A DNA stretch of 23,045 nucleotides, from contig CAZHRW010000044.1 in assembly GCA_964535025.1 (NCBI GenBank), forward strand, positions 1 through 23,045. The letters are read 5' to 3'. This document shows, one piece after another, positions 7,742 through 14,751 of this stretch; position 1 is the first letter of the stretch, and every line of letters begins with the position of its first letter. The notes below the pieces were generated by a model. That model was not told where the DNA came from. It ran no database searches and saw only the letters and a list, made by a program, of their open reading frames with translations. The position numbers were made by a program, and so were the translations under genes. The DNA is from JAAYZK01 sp964535025 (GTDB lineage: Bacteria > Planctomycetota > Phycisphaerae > SM23-33 > FEN-1343).

Positions 7742-8845
7742 ATGATCCAATCCGATCTGCCCCTCACGCGGCTGTCCGACCCGTCCGCGTGGACGATCCA
7801 CTGCTATTTCGACATCACGCCCGAAAGCCCCGACGGCCGGCGGGTGGCGCTGTTTCGGATCGCGCCGGACAAGGCCGGCGGCCAGGTGCTCGTCGTCAAT
7901 GCCGACGGCACTGAGCGGCGGGAGGTTGGCCCGCCGATCGTCGCGCCCATGGGGCCCAACTGGCACCACGGCGAGGCCGCCCAGCAGTGGCTCGACAACA
8001 GCCGCGTCGTCCACAATCGCGTCCGCTCCGACGGGCGGCCGACCAGCGCGATCGTCGACGTCGAGACCGGCCAACTGCACATGCTGGACGTGACCGTCCG
8101 CATGCTCCATCCGTCGCGCTCGCTCGGGATTACCTCCAGCCACGAGATGAAGCTCGGCGCCGGCCGCGACACGGAGCCGCCCGCGGTATTCCGCGTGGAT
8201 CTCGACAGCGGCATCGTCACGCGGCTGTTCGGCATCGACGACATCCTCGCGATCCATCCGCGGGCCGACGTCGCGCGGAAGTACCCCATGCAGTTCAAAC
8301 ACACCAAGTGGTCGCCGGACGGCACGCGGCTCTTCGTCGTCTACCACAATGAGCACCTGCGCGACGTCCACCGCGGAGGCGACCGCGTCAAGTCCATCAT
8401 TCTCGCCGACGCCGACGGTGGCCGGCTGCGCTATCTCGGCGAGTTCGGCCACCACCCCATGTGGTCGCCCGACGGGCGCGACGTGCTGACCTACGAACCC
8501 CACGCCGACGGCAGCCAGTCGCTCGTCGCCCGCCCCGCCGACGGCGGCGAATCCCGCACGCTCCTGTCGCCCGCCCCCGGCGTGCACGGCAGCCTCGACC
8601 CGGCCGCCGCGACCCTGGTCACCGACACCGTCCCCGGCACCGCCGGCGGTGACGGCAGCGTCTTCACACTCGACCTCGCCACCGGCGCTCAGCGGACGCT
8701 GGCCACCTTCACCCATCCCCCGATCCCCCACGACCACCGCGTCCATCCCCACCCCGCCTGGAGCCGCGACGGCCGACGGGCGTATTTCAATGCCGCGCCG
8801 GACGGAATTGGGCAGGTGTTCGTCGTTCTTGTACCGGGGGGGTAA
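7742..8845 (+). CDS. Beta-propeller protein, oligogalacturonate-lyase/TolB-like
   Basis: A 367-aa protein made of repeated propeller blades with PD40/TolB-type motifs: KWSPDGTRLF, MWSPDGRDVL and AWSRDGRRAYF. A histidine-rich C-terminal stretch HDHRVHPHPAWS recalls the metal-binding HPHP region of oligogalacturonate lyases (PF14583), which cleave short pectin oligomers in the cytoplasm by beta-elimination. No signal peptide is present, in keeping with an intracellular lyase. The ATG at 7742 has GGGAG 7 nt before it; the open frame extends further upstream but runs through the promoter and across the divergent gene. The neighbouring DUF1961 gene supports a pectin context. The catalytic residues of known lyases could not be assigned with certainty, so a non-enzymatic propeller remains possible. 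Confidence 0.65.
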   Translation: MIQSDLPLTRLSDPSAWTIHCYFDITPESPDGRRVALFRIAPDKAGGQVLVVNADGTERREVGPPIVAPMGPNWHHGEAAQQWLDNSRVVHNRVRSDGRPTSAIVDVETGQLHMLDVTVRMLHPSRSLGITSSHEMKLGAGRDTEPPAVFRVDLDSGIVTRLFGIDDILAIHPRADVARKYPMQFKHTKWSPDGTRLFVVYHNEHLRDVHRGGDRVKSIILADADGGRLRYLGEFGHHPMWSPDGRDVLTYEPHADGSQSLVARPADGGESRTLLSPAPGVHGSLDPAAATLVTDTVPGTAGGDGSVFTLDLATGAQRTLATFTHPPIPHDHRVHPHPAWSRDGRRAYFNAAPDGIGQVFVVLVPGG

Positions 8846-8877
8846 CGATGTATCAGGTTGGGGTATGGCGGTCCTTT

Positions 8878-8892
8878 CCCACAATATGTGGG
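8878..8892. repeat. Small inverted repeat after the beta-propeller gene
   Basis: CCCACA-ATA-TGTGGG is a perfect 6-bp inverted repeat, followed by a G-run and TTTT at 8901-8904. It might act as a weak terminator for the gene ending at 8845; this is uncertain. Confidence 0.3.
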
Positions 8893-8958
8893 GGGGGTCG
8901 TTTTGCTGAGCTACACGGGGCATCTTGGGATCAGCACTTCAACTGGAAGATGAGAAGC

Positions 8959-8986
8959 ATTTCAATCCTGCTCGTAAGATTGAAAT
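8959..8986. promoter_or_regulatory. Inverted repeat upstream of the fic gene, possible operator
   Basis: ATTTCAATC (8959-8967) and GATTGAAAT (8978-8986) form a perfect 9-bp inverted repeat with a 10-nt spacer. The right arm contains a TTGAAA (8980-8985) that could serve as a -35 box with TTTAAT (9001-9006) as -10. A third GATTGAA lies at 9018-9024 next to the ribosome-binding site. The arrangement suggests an operator overlapping the fic promoter, which is an inference. Confidence 0.45.
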
Positions 8987-9034
8987 ATTGTGCCCGATAT
9001 TTTAATCTGTAGAGGAGGATTGAAGGAATGCATC

Positions 9035-10177
9035 ATGGACAAGTCGAGCTTTAAGTCCTCCAGAACGGGCAGGTTGGTCAAGATCACCGGTCAACCGGAA
9101 GAGTGGGCCTTTGTTCCTGACGATCTGCCGCCGAAGCCTGGATTCCCTGTAAAGCTCTGGCCGCTTCTGGCGAATGCGAAAGAGGCTCTCGGTCGCCTTG
9201 ATGGTATTGGCCGAACGCTGCCCGACCCCTGGCTTCTACTGCGTCCGCTGCAGAATCGAGAGGCTCTGCGCTCCTCAAGCCTCGAAGGTACGTATGCGAC
9301 ACCTGAACAACTCCTGCTGTTCGAGATCCATCCACGTGAGCCTGTATCCGATCAAGACCAAGCCAATGAATGGCGGGAGGTTTCCAACTACGGCCGCGCC
9401 CTCAGCGAAGGAATGAGGCTTCTCGACAGCCTGCCCATCTGCCTGCGGTTGATCCGGTCGATGCACAAAGTCCTGCTCGAAGGCGTACGCGGTCGCGACA
9501 AGGCCCCCGGGCAGTTCCGGCGATGCCAAGTGCACATCGGGTCGGATCGACGCTATGTTCCTCCGCCACCGCACAAGCTTGAGCGCTGTCTTGACGCCTT
9601 TGAAAAGCATCTTCATTGTCCTGATGAACGCTATGATCCTCTTGCTGCGTGCTATATAAGCCATTATCAGTTCGAGGCGATCCATCCCTTCGTGGATGGC
9701 AACGGTCGCGTCGGTCGACTGCTGCTTGCCTTGATGATCTACAGGCGGTGCAATCTATCCATGCCGTGGCTTTATATGAGTGCGTTCTTCGAAAGATACA
9801 AAGATGAATACATCAATCTGCTGTTTCGTATAAGCACCGAAGGCGATTGGACCAGTTGGCTGGAGTTCTGCTTACGAGGGACAATCGAGCAGGCGAATGA
9901 TTCCATCACGCGTTGCGATGCGTTAAACAGCCTCCGCGATAAGTACCATGGTTTGGTACAAGGTGGATCGAATCGAGACCATGCGACGATCAACAGTTTA
10001 TTCGAACGCCCCATGCTGACTATTCCGGCCTTGGCCAAGCAGCACAGTGTATCTTACCAGACGGCAAAGGCTGACGTCAGACGGCTGTCTGGTTTAGGCA
10101 TCCTGGCGGAACTACCCCGCACCTACCCAAAGATCTACTATGCTCGAGATGTTTTCGCGGTTGCTTACGCTGAATAG
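9035..10177 (+). CDS. Fic family protein (probable AMPylase) with C-terminal winged helix
   Basis: A 380-aa Fic/DOC enzyme, a family that usually transfers AMP from ATP to Ser/Thr/Tyr of target proteins. Seen: an N-terminal Fic_N region containing the class II self-inhibitory motif (S/T)xxxE(G/N) as S80-S-S-L-E84-G85, then the catalytic loop HPFVDGNGRVGR (217-228) with its histidine, acidic, asparagine and arginine residues intact. The C-terminal segment, about the last 60 residues (TIPALAKQHSVSYQTAKADV onward), reads as a winged helix-turn-helix that may bind DNA. The ATG at 9035 is supported by AAGGA at 9023-9027; the frame extends upstream but with no better site. G+C is visibly lower than in neighbours (23 of 60 bases at 9781-9840), suggesting acquisition. 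No separate antitoxin gene is seen, as expected for the self-inhibited class. Confidence 0.88.
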   Translation: MDKSSFKSSRTGRLVKITGQPEEWAFVPDDLPPKPGFPVKLWPLLANAKEALGRLDGIGRTLPDPWLLLRPLQNREALRSSSLEGTYATPEQLLLFEIHPREPVSDQDQANEWREVSNYGRALSEGMRLLDSLPICLRLIRSMHKVLLEGVRGRDKAPGQFRRCQVHIGSDRRYVPPPPHKLERCLDAFEKHLHCPDERYDPLAACYISHYQFEAIHPFVDGNGRVGRLLLALMIYRRCNLSMPWLYMSAFFERYKDEYINLLFRISTEGDWTSWLEFCLRGTIEQANDSITRCDALNSLRDKYHGLVQGGSNRDHATINSLFERPMLTIPALAKQHSVSYQTAKADVRRLSGLGILAELPRTYPKIYYARDVFAVAYAE

Positions 10178-10262
10178 GTGGCGTCGCCGTGTTCCGGTAT
10201 CCTGACTGCAAAGCATGCCCCTGGCCTATTTGCGAAGGGTGACGAACAGCCGACGTGGTGGC

Positions 10263-11558
10263 CTATGAAGCGACCGCTTTCCCCTCCCGCGTCGTCGGCC
10301 GCTGCGTCGGGAAGGGGTCGGCGTTGTCGCGGATCCAGGCGTCGAGCCTGGCGTTGAGGTCGGCGACGACGGCGGCGTGGTCCGCATACCCGGCGAGGTT
10401 GACGATCTCGCCGGGATCGGAGTTAAGGTCGTAGAGCTCCATGTCGCCGGTGGCGTAGCGCGTGAGCTTCCAGCGGTCGGTGCGGAGCATGCGGATGGGG
10501 TTGACCCAGCGCTGCTTGGAGTAGTACTGGCCGACGACGAATGCGCGGGACGGCCCGTCGCCCGTGCCGGTCAGCACCGGCAGGAGGCTGGTGCCGTCGC
10601 CGTCGAGCGGCTCGGCGCCGGCGACGTCGAGGAGCGTGGGGACCAGGTCGGTGTTGACGACCATCGGCGACAGCCGCCGTGCCTGCGGCCCACCCAGGCG
10701 GCTTGGCAGGCGGATCAGCAGCGGCACCCGCATCATCTGCTCGTACATGAACGGGCCCTTATAGACCAGCCCGTGCACCCCGTCCATGTCGCCGTGATCG
10801 CTGGTGACGACCAGCAGCGTGTCCTCGAACAGACCGAGACGGTCCATCGCCGCGAGGACCTCGCCGACGCAGGCGTCGTAGCGGCGGACCATCTCGCGGT
10901 AAAGCGCCCGGTAGGCCCGCCAGTCATCGGCCTCGGCGCCGGTCATGACGGCGCCCTGGTCGTCGTGCATGAACTGCCGCTGGACCCCCGGCTTGCTGCT
11001 CAGGTCGTCGCGGTCGTGGTCGGCGTGCAGCGGGGTGGATGCCGGGTCGACGCGTGTGCCGGCGGTGAACTGGTAGATGTCGTGCGGGTTGTTGTACGAG
11101 AGGAACAGGGCGAACGGGCCTTCGTTGCCGCGGCGCTGCAGGAAGTCCAGCGCCCGCCGCGTGACCTCCGCGTCGTCGGTCGTCTCGGGCCCGGTGACGC
11201 CGAAATCCTCGTCCCAGCCGCCCGTGGCGACGGGGTCCTTGCCGAGGTGCCACTTGCCGAAGTAGGCCGTCCGGTAGCCGGCCCGCTGGAGCCGGGGGGC
11301 GACGGTTTCCATCCGGAGCGGCTCGCCGCCGGCGGCGCCGATGTTGCCCAGGACACCCGTCCGGTGCGGATAGCGCCCCGTCAGAATCGACGAACGGCTC
11401 GGCGAGCACTGCGGGCACGTGCAGAACGACCGCTCGAAGACGACGGCGCGGGTGGCCAGGGCGTCGAGGTTCGGCGTCGTGAACGACGGATCCTCGACCC
11501 CCGCCGCCTGCCAGTGCTGCTGGTCGGAGAAGATGAAAACGATGTTGGGCGCGGGCAT
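10263..11558 (-). CDS. Sulfatase (formylglycine-dependent, arylsulfatase/choline-sulfatase-like)
   Basis: A 431-aa member of the alkaline-phosphatase-superfamily sulfatases. Seen: the N-terminal NIVFIFSDQQ strand carrying metal ligand D12, the C-S-P-S-R activation motif at C51-R55 inside CPQCSPSRSSILTGRYPHRTG (C51 would be converted to formylglycine), and a central TSDHGDMDGVHG metal-binding segment. There is no signal peptide: the mature fold begins at residue 4, so the enzyme is probably cytoplasmic, unlike most planctomycete sulfatases. The start at 11558 has GGAG 6 nt before it on the - strand; an upstream in-frame start at 11594 would add 12 residues and is less likely. The substrate is unknown; a carbohydrate or organic sulfate ester is plausible given the surrounding enzymes. 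Confidence 0.9.
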   Translation of the reverse strand: MPAPNIVFIFSDQQHWQAAGVEDPSFTTPNLDALATRAVVFERSFCTCPQCSPSRSSILTGRYPHRTGVLGNIGAAGGEPLRMETVAPRLQRAGYRTAYFGKWHLGKDPVATGGWDEDFGVTGPETTDDAEVTRRALDFLQRRGNEGPFALFLSYNNPHDIYQFTAGTRVDPASTPLHADHDRDDLSSKPGVQRQFMHDDQGAVMTGAEADDWRAYRALYREMVRRYDACVGEVLAAMDRLGLFEDTLLVVTSDHGDMDGVHGLVYKGPFMYEQMMRVPLLIRLPSRLGGPQARRLSPMVVNTDLVPTLLDVAGAEPLDGDGTSLLPVLTGTGDGPSRAFVVGQYYSKQRWVNPIRMLRTDRWKLTRYATGDMELYDLNSDPGEIVNLAGYADHAAVVADLNARLDAWIRDNADPFPTQRPTTREGKAVAS

Positions 11559-11693
11559 GCTCACTCCTTTGCGTTGCCGGATGATTATGGCCACTTCGCC
11601 CCCGAACGTCCAGGCGCCCGAGCCGGGCGTTCCCCGCTGATGATGGACCGGGCCGACGCGCTGGACGGGATGTGCGGCGGGTCATAAGCGGTC

Positions 11694-13064
11694 TCACGCG
11701 TCGAGCCCGACCGGCACCAGCAGGCGCATCTGGCGTCGGGCCGTCGCGACCGACAGGGCCGCGGCGAGCAGCTCGGCGGCGACCATCCCGGCGATCAGGC
11801 CCGGGTAGCCCAGCAGTGCCGCCCCGGCCACCGCCAGGGGGAGTGTCAGCGCCAGCAGGCGCAGGGCCATCAGCGTGGAGGCGTGCAGGGGCCGCTGCAG
11901 GGCGTTGAGGACGCCCCCGGAGGCGAAGAAGACGCCCTTGAACCCGTAGGCCAGCGGGGCGATGCAGAGCATCAGGGCCATCAGGCGGAGGACCTCCGGG
12001 TCGTTTTTGGAGAAGATCGACGCGATGGGCCGCCCCAGCAGCAGCAGCACCAGCACGCACACCCCGCCCCACGCCAGGCCGAACGCCACGCTGCCCAGGT
12101 GGGCACGGTGGATGCGACGGTGCCGGCCGGCGCCGCGGTTCTGCCCGACGAAGGGCACCATGGCGTTGCCCACGGCCATCAGGGGCAGCACGGCCAGCAG
12201 CTCGACACGCCCGGCAGCCCCGAAGGCGGCGACGGCCTCCCTGCCGAACTGCGAGACCATCTTCGTCAGGATCGCCAGCGTGAACGGCTGGAGCAGCATC
12301 GCCCCGCCGGCCGGCAGGCCGATCGCCAGGACGGTCTTCCAGCAGACGAGCATCTCGCCGACCGGCGGCAGGCGGAAGCGGAGCATCCGCTTGCGGACCG
12401 CCAGGATATACAGCGAACAGGCCGCCGAGATCCCCCGCGACAGCAGCGTCGCCCACGCGGCCCCGGCGATGCCCATGGCGGGGATGGGACCGAACCCGAA
12501 GATCAGCATCGGGTCCAGGACGATGTTCAGCCCCATGCTCGCGACCATCACCAGGCTCGGCGAGAGCGTGTCGCCCACCCCGCGAATGGCGTCGTTGCCG
12601 ACGAAGGGGATGATCACGAAGATCGCCCCGAGGTAGAAGACGCTCATGTACGCCTCGATGAGCTCCAGCAGGTCCGGCGGGGCGTCCATCAGCGAAAACA
12701 GCGGCCGGATCGTCAGCAGGCCGACCACCACCACCGGCGCCATCGCCGCCAGACCCAGCACCAGCGAAGCGGCCACGGCGTCGCGGACCTCGTCGTGGCG
12801 CCGCTGGCCGACCAGGCGCGACACCAGCGTGGACACGCCGATCCCCATGCCCCGCCCGACGCTGACGATGACCATCGCGACCGGGAAGATGAATCCCATC
12901 GCCGCCAGCGGATCGGTCCCCAGCTTGCTGACGAAGTACGTGTCGGTCACGTGGAACCCCGCCATCGCCAGCAGGCCGATCATCATCCCCCCGACCATCC
13001 GCCCCAGCGTCCGGGGGATCGATTCGGCGGTCAGGTCGTGGTGCTTGACGGAGGTGTCGGTCAT
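11694..13064 (-). CDS. MATE family multidrug/efflux transporter
   Basis: A 456-aa integral membrane protein with about twelve hydrophobic segments in two similar halves, the layout of MATE (multidrug and toxic compound extrusion) antiporters driven by Na+ or H+. Recognisable family features include the early MGLLAMAGFHVTDTYFVSKLG-like region (near residues 27-50, helix 1 and loop), the GRGMGIGVSTLVSRLVGQ segment, and the duplicated GLPAGGAMLLQPFTLAIL and VPFVGQNRGAG segments in the second half. It lies upstream of the sulfatase on the same strand with a 135-nt gap, so co-transcription is possible but not required. The substrate cannot be inferred. Confidence 0.9.
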   Translation of the reverse strand: MTDTSVKHHDLTAESIPRTLGRMVGGMMIGLLAMAGFHVTDTYFVSKLGTDPLAAMGFIFPVAMVIVSVGRGMGIGVSTLVSRLVGQRRHDEVRDAVAASLVLGLAAMAPVVVVGLLTIRPLFSLMDAPPDLLELIEAYMSVFYLGAIFVIIPFVGNDAIRGVGDTLSPSLVMVASMGLNIVLDPMLIFGFGPIPAMGIAGAAWATLLSRGISAACSLYILAVRKRMLRFRLPPVGEMLVCWKTVLAIGLPAGGAMLLQPFTLAILTKMVSQFGREAVAAFGAAGRVELLAVLPLMAVGNAMVPFVGQNRGAGRHRRIHRAHLGSVAFGLAWGGVCVLVLLLLGRPIASIFSKNDPEVLRLMALMLCIAPLAYGFKGVFFASGGVLNALQRPLHASTLMALRLLALTLPLAVAGAALLGYPGLIAGMVAAELLAAALSVATARRQMRLLVPVGLDA

Positions 13065-13126
13065 GGTCGGTCACTCAGGAAAACGCCGGGTCGCACCCAC
13101 GACCATCCGTGCGCTTCGTATACGCC

Positions 13127-13155
13127 AGGGTACGTCCCGCCCGCGCATCGGTCAA
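13127..13155 (-). promoter_or_regulatory. Possible promoter of the MATE gene
   Basis: On the - strand, TTGACC (13155-13150) and TACCCT (13132-13127) are 17 nt apart, about 60 nt upstream of the start codon at 13064. The -10 match is weak. Confidence 0.3.
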
Positions 13156-13180
13156 CGGACCAGCCGCCGCCGTTGCCATG

Positions 13181-13326
13181 GGCGGGTAGAAATGTCCGGT
13201 TTTGGCAGCAGGAATACTCGGTAGATACAACGGAAGCGAACAAGCGCTGCCTCGAGATTCCGCGTTTGTCGCTTCCGGGACGACAGCGGCGCACGGTTCG
13301 CGTTGGACCGGACATTTCTGCCTGCC
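13181..13326. mobile_element. Small MITE-like element with terminal inverted repeats
   Basis: A 20-bp terminal inverted repeat (18 of 20 matching) bounds 146 bp. The perfect core is AGAAATGTCCGGT (13188-13200) and ACCGGACATTTCT (13307-13319). Inside is a second palindrome, GGAAGCGA (13232-13239) with TCGCTTCC (13269-13276), extended by near-matching CAAGCG/CAAACG bases. There is no transposase gene. Size, terminal repeats and intergenic location suggest a miniature or decayed insertion element; a structured regulatory RNA is an alternative. No target-site duplication could be assigned with confidence. Confidence 0.5.
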
Positions 13327-13331
13327 GATGA

Positions 13332-13361
13332 CCGTCCGGCCGTCGCCGTACGGCCGGACGG
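13332..13361. repeat. Perfect 11-bp stem hairpin (REP-like)
   Basis: CCGTCCGGCCG (13332-13342) and CGGCCGGACGG (13351-13361) are perfect inverted repeats around an 8-nt loop. There is no T-tract and the flanking genes diverge, so a terminator role is unlikely. It could be a REP-like palindrome or part of the neighbouring element. Confidence 0.55.
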
Positions 13362-13477
13362 GCGCCCGGGGGAGGCGTGAGGCAAGTCCCAATGCGGGCA
13401 CCGGTTGAGGGACCCCGAGCTCGGCGCCGCCCGGGGGCGGTGAACGGGTCCGCCCGAGAAAAAAGTCATTCTTCGCA

Positions 13478-13506
13478 TTGACACGCCAACCAGCGGTCGA
13501 TATGCT
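13478..13506 (+). promoter_or_regulatory. Promoter of rex
   Basis: Perfect -35 TTGACA (13478-13483), 17-nt spacer, and -10 TATGCT (13501-13506). Transcription would start near 13513, about 33 nt before the rex ATG. The -10 box overlaps the Rex-like operator, which fits autorepression. Confidence 0.8.
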
Positions 13507-13530
13507 GTGTATAAATTCACAGTGTGAATT
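13505..13530. promoter_or_regulatory. Rex box in the rex promoter with an overlapping palindrome
   Basis: CTGTGTATAAATTCACAG (13505-13522) has the TGTG-N8-CACA layout of Rex operators and matches the 18-bp consensus at 12 positions. It overlaps the end of the -10 box and the predicted start site. Its right half-site is shared with a perfect palindrome, AATTCACA-G-TGTGAATT (13514-13530), so three half-sites are stacked. This suggests tight autorepression by Rex when NADH is low. Confidence 0.7.
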
Positions 13531-13545
13531 ACGGAACAGCCTTTA

Positions 13546-14232
13546 ATGTCTTCGGACAAACAGAAGAGTGGGGCAACGGCGATGACCACGAGCGGGACGA
13601 CAAGCGAGCAGCTGCCGTACAAGACGATCGGACGGCTCAGCCAGTATCGGCGGCTGCTGGGGTTACGGATGCGGGCCGGCCAGGTGAGCGTGTACTCCCA
13701 CGAGTTGGCCGCCTTCGCCGGCGTGACGGCGGCACAGGTGCGGCGGGACCTGATGAATGTCGGCGCAAAAGGCAGCCCAAGCAAGGGTTACGACATTAGC
13801 GCCCTGATCGAGTGTCTCGGGGGCGTCCTGGACGACCCGGGCGGGCAGCACGCGGCCCTGGTGGGCGTGGGCAATCTCGGACGGGCGTTGCTGACGTACT
13901 TCCGGGGCCGACGGCCGAAGCTGGTGATCGCCGCGGCGTTCGACACCGACCCGGCCAAGACCGGCCGGGTGATCTGCGGCTGCCGGTGCTACCCGATGGA
14001 CAAGTTGGCTGAAGTCGTTGTTGCGAAGAAGGTTACGGTTGGCATCCTCACGGTGCCGGCCTCGGCGGCCCAGCAGGTGGCCTCCGAGCTGGAGGCCGCG
14101 GGCGTCGCGGGGCTGTTGAACTTTGCCCCCCAGCCGCTGCGGGTCGGGCCGCACGTGTATGCCGAGGACCTGGACATGACCATGGCGCTGGAGCGGGTGG
14201 CGTATCTCGCCCGTCAGAAGCGGGGCCAGTAG
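13546..14232 (+). CDS. rex: Redox-sensing transcriptional repressor Rex
   Basis: A 228-aa homodimeric repressor that binds its operator when NAD+ dominates and lets go when NADH rises, so that fermentation and hydrogen-evolving genes are induced under reducing conditions. Seen: an N-terminal winged helix (about residues 25-95, containing TIGRLSQYRRLL and VTAAQVRRDL with the recognition helix and the GSPSKGYD wing), then a Rossmann NAD(H)-binding domain starting with GVGNLG (107-112), and the C-terminal swapped helix region VYAEDLDMTMALERVAYLARQ. The ATG at 13546 has a weak ribosome-binding site; an internal ATG at 13582 would give a length closer to typical Rex and is a real alternative. Likely targets here are rex itself and the hox operon, each with a Rex-like box. 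Confidence 0.93.
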   Translation: MSSDKQKSGATAMTTSGTTSEQLPYKTIGRLSQYRRLLGLRMRAGQVSVYSHELAAFAGVTAAQVRRDLMNVGAKGSPSKGYDISALIECLGGVLDDPGGQHAALVGVGNLGRALLTYFRGRRPKLVIAAAFDTDPAKTGRVICGCRCYPMDKLAEVVVAKKVTVGILTVPASAAQQVASELEAAGVAGLLNFAPQPLRVGPHVYAEDLDMTMALERVAYLARQKRGQ

Positions 14233-14494
14233 GAACCACAGAGCTAACATCGCCGGGCGCGACTTCCCCGACGACCTGACGCCGTACGACCTGGTCATCC
14301 ACTGCGGCGCGTGCATGTGGAACCGCCGGTCGATGCTCTCGCGGATCGCCCGCTGCCGCGACGCCGGCGTGCCGATCACCAATTACGGTCTGACCCTCGC
14401 CTATACGTTGGGTATCCTCGAGCGGGCCCTGCGCCCGTTTCCGAGGGCCCTGGAGACCTACCGCGCCCTGCGGGACCACGGAGCGAGACGATGA
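14233..14494 (+). pseudogene. hydF: C-terminal remnant of [FeFe]-hydrogenase maturase HydF
   Basis: An open frame without a start codon (meaningful from AAC at 14246, about 82 codons to the TGA at 14492-14494) reads as the end of HydF. It has a DFPDDLTPYDLVIHCGACM segment with the HCxxC cluster-ligand motif, followed by NRRSMLSRI, GVPITNYG and GILERAL. HydF is the GTPase scaffold that delivers the 2Fe subcluster to [FeFe]-hydrogenase. The GTPase and dimerisation domains are absent: the frame begins right after the rex stop codon, so a deletion fused rex to the tail of hydF. The stop overlaps the ATG of the next (also broken) gene by 4 nt, a vestige of an operon. The fragment could not function as HydF. 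Identification is by motif recognition only. Confidence 0.8.
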
Positions 14495-14660
14495 AGGACG
14501 CCGCCACAATCCTATGGGTGGACGACGACGCCGATGTCCGCGAGATCCTGCGCATCATCCTCGAAGCCAACGATTATGTCGTCCAACGGCCGCCTCGGCC
14601 GAAGACCCGCCCGACGCGGTGATCGTTGAGGTGCACCTGGAGGATCTGCACCGATCGTAA
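14491..14660 (+). pseudogene. Frameshifted, truncated response-regulator receiver domain
   Basis: The frame from ATG 14491 encodes ILWVDDDADVREILRIILEA and then loses homology after codon 32. A -1 shift at about 14587 restores it (AASAED, then PDAVIVEVHLEDLHRS) up to a TAA at 14658. Compared with the intact receiver at 5514-5888, about eight codons are missing before the central strand, the phosphoacceptor aspartate is now glutamate (VIVEVHLED), and everything after it is gone. The ATGA overlap with the HydF remnant indicates that the two genes were once translationally coupled. Clearly decayed; kinship with the hox-operon receiver is inferred from shared sequence around DDDxDV and ILEANxY. 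Confidence 0.8.
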
Positions 14661-14729
14661 GGCCCCTCGGCCGGCGATTCGCGACACCGTGCGGGCCCGG
14701 CGCCGGGAACTGCGCCGGCCGGGGCCGGT

Positions 14730-14751
14730 GGCGTCTACAATAATGGTAACG
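14730..14751 (+). promoter_or_regulatory. Promoter-like block upstream of the first Calx-beta gene
   Basis: A 22-nt block with a -10-like TACAAT (14736-14741) matches the block at 21785-21806 upstream of the second Calx-beta gene at 17 of 22 positions (pattern GGCGTnTAnAATAA then a G-rich TnACG end). Neither copy has a good -35 box. It lies about 140 nt before the start codon, implying a long leader. Confidence 0.55.

Larger units (their letters stand above)
13065..13477. other. Structured intergenic region between divergent MATE and rex genes
   Basis: A stretch of about 410 bases with no supported gene. It contains a possible promoter for the MATE gene, a 146-bp element bounded by inverted repeats (13181-13326) and an 11-bp-stem perfect hairpin (13332-13361). 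The minus-strand reading frames here lack recognisable similarity. Confidence 0.6.

Noticed and set aside
8959..9024. Possible CRISPR repeat (ATTTCAATC / GATTGAAAT resembles common repeat ends)
   Set aside because: Only one inverted pair and one extra half copy are present; there are no regularly spaced repeats and no cas genes.
11883..13331. Long + strand frame opposite the MATE gene
   Set aside because: Charged, low-complexity translation typical of antisense. The - strand encodes a clear membrane transporter.
13152..13784. Minus-strand reading frame across the MITE-like element as a transposase fragment
   Set aside because: The translation shows no catalytic motif or recognisable transposase segment and overlaps the rex gene.
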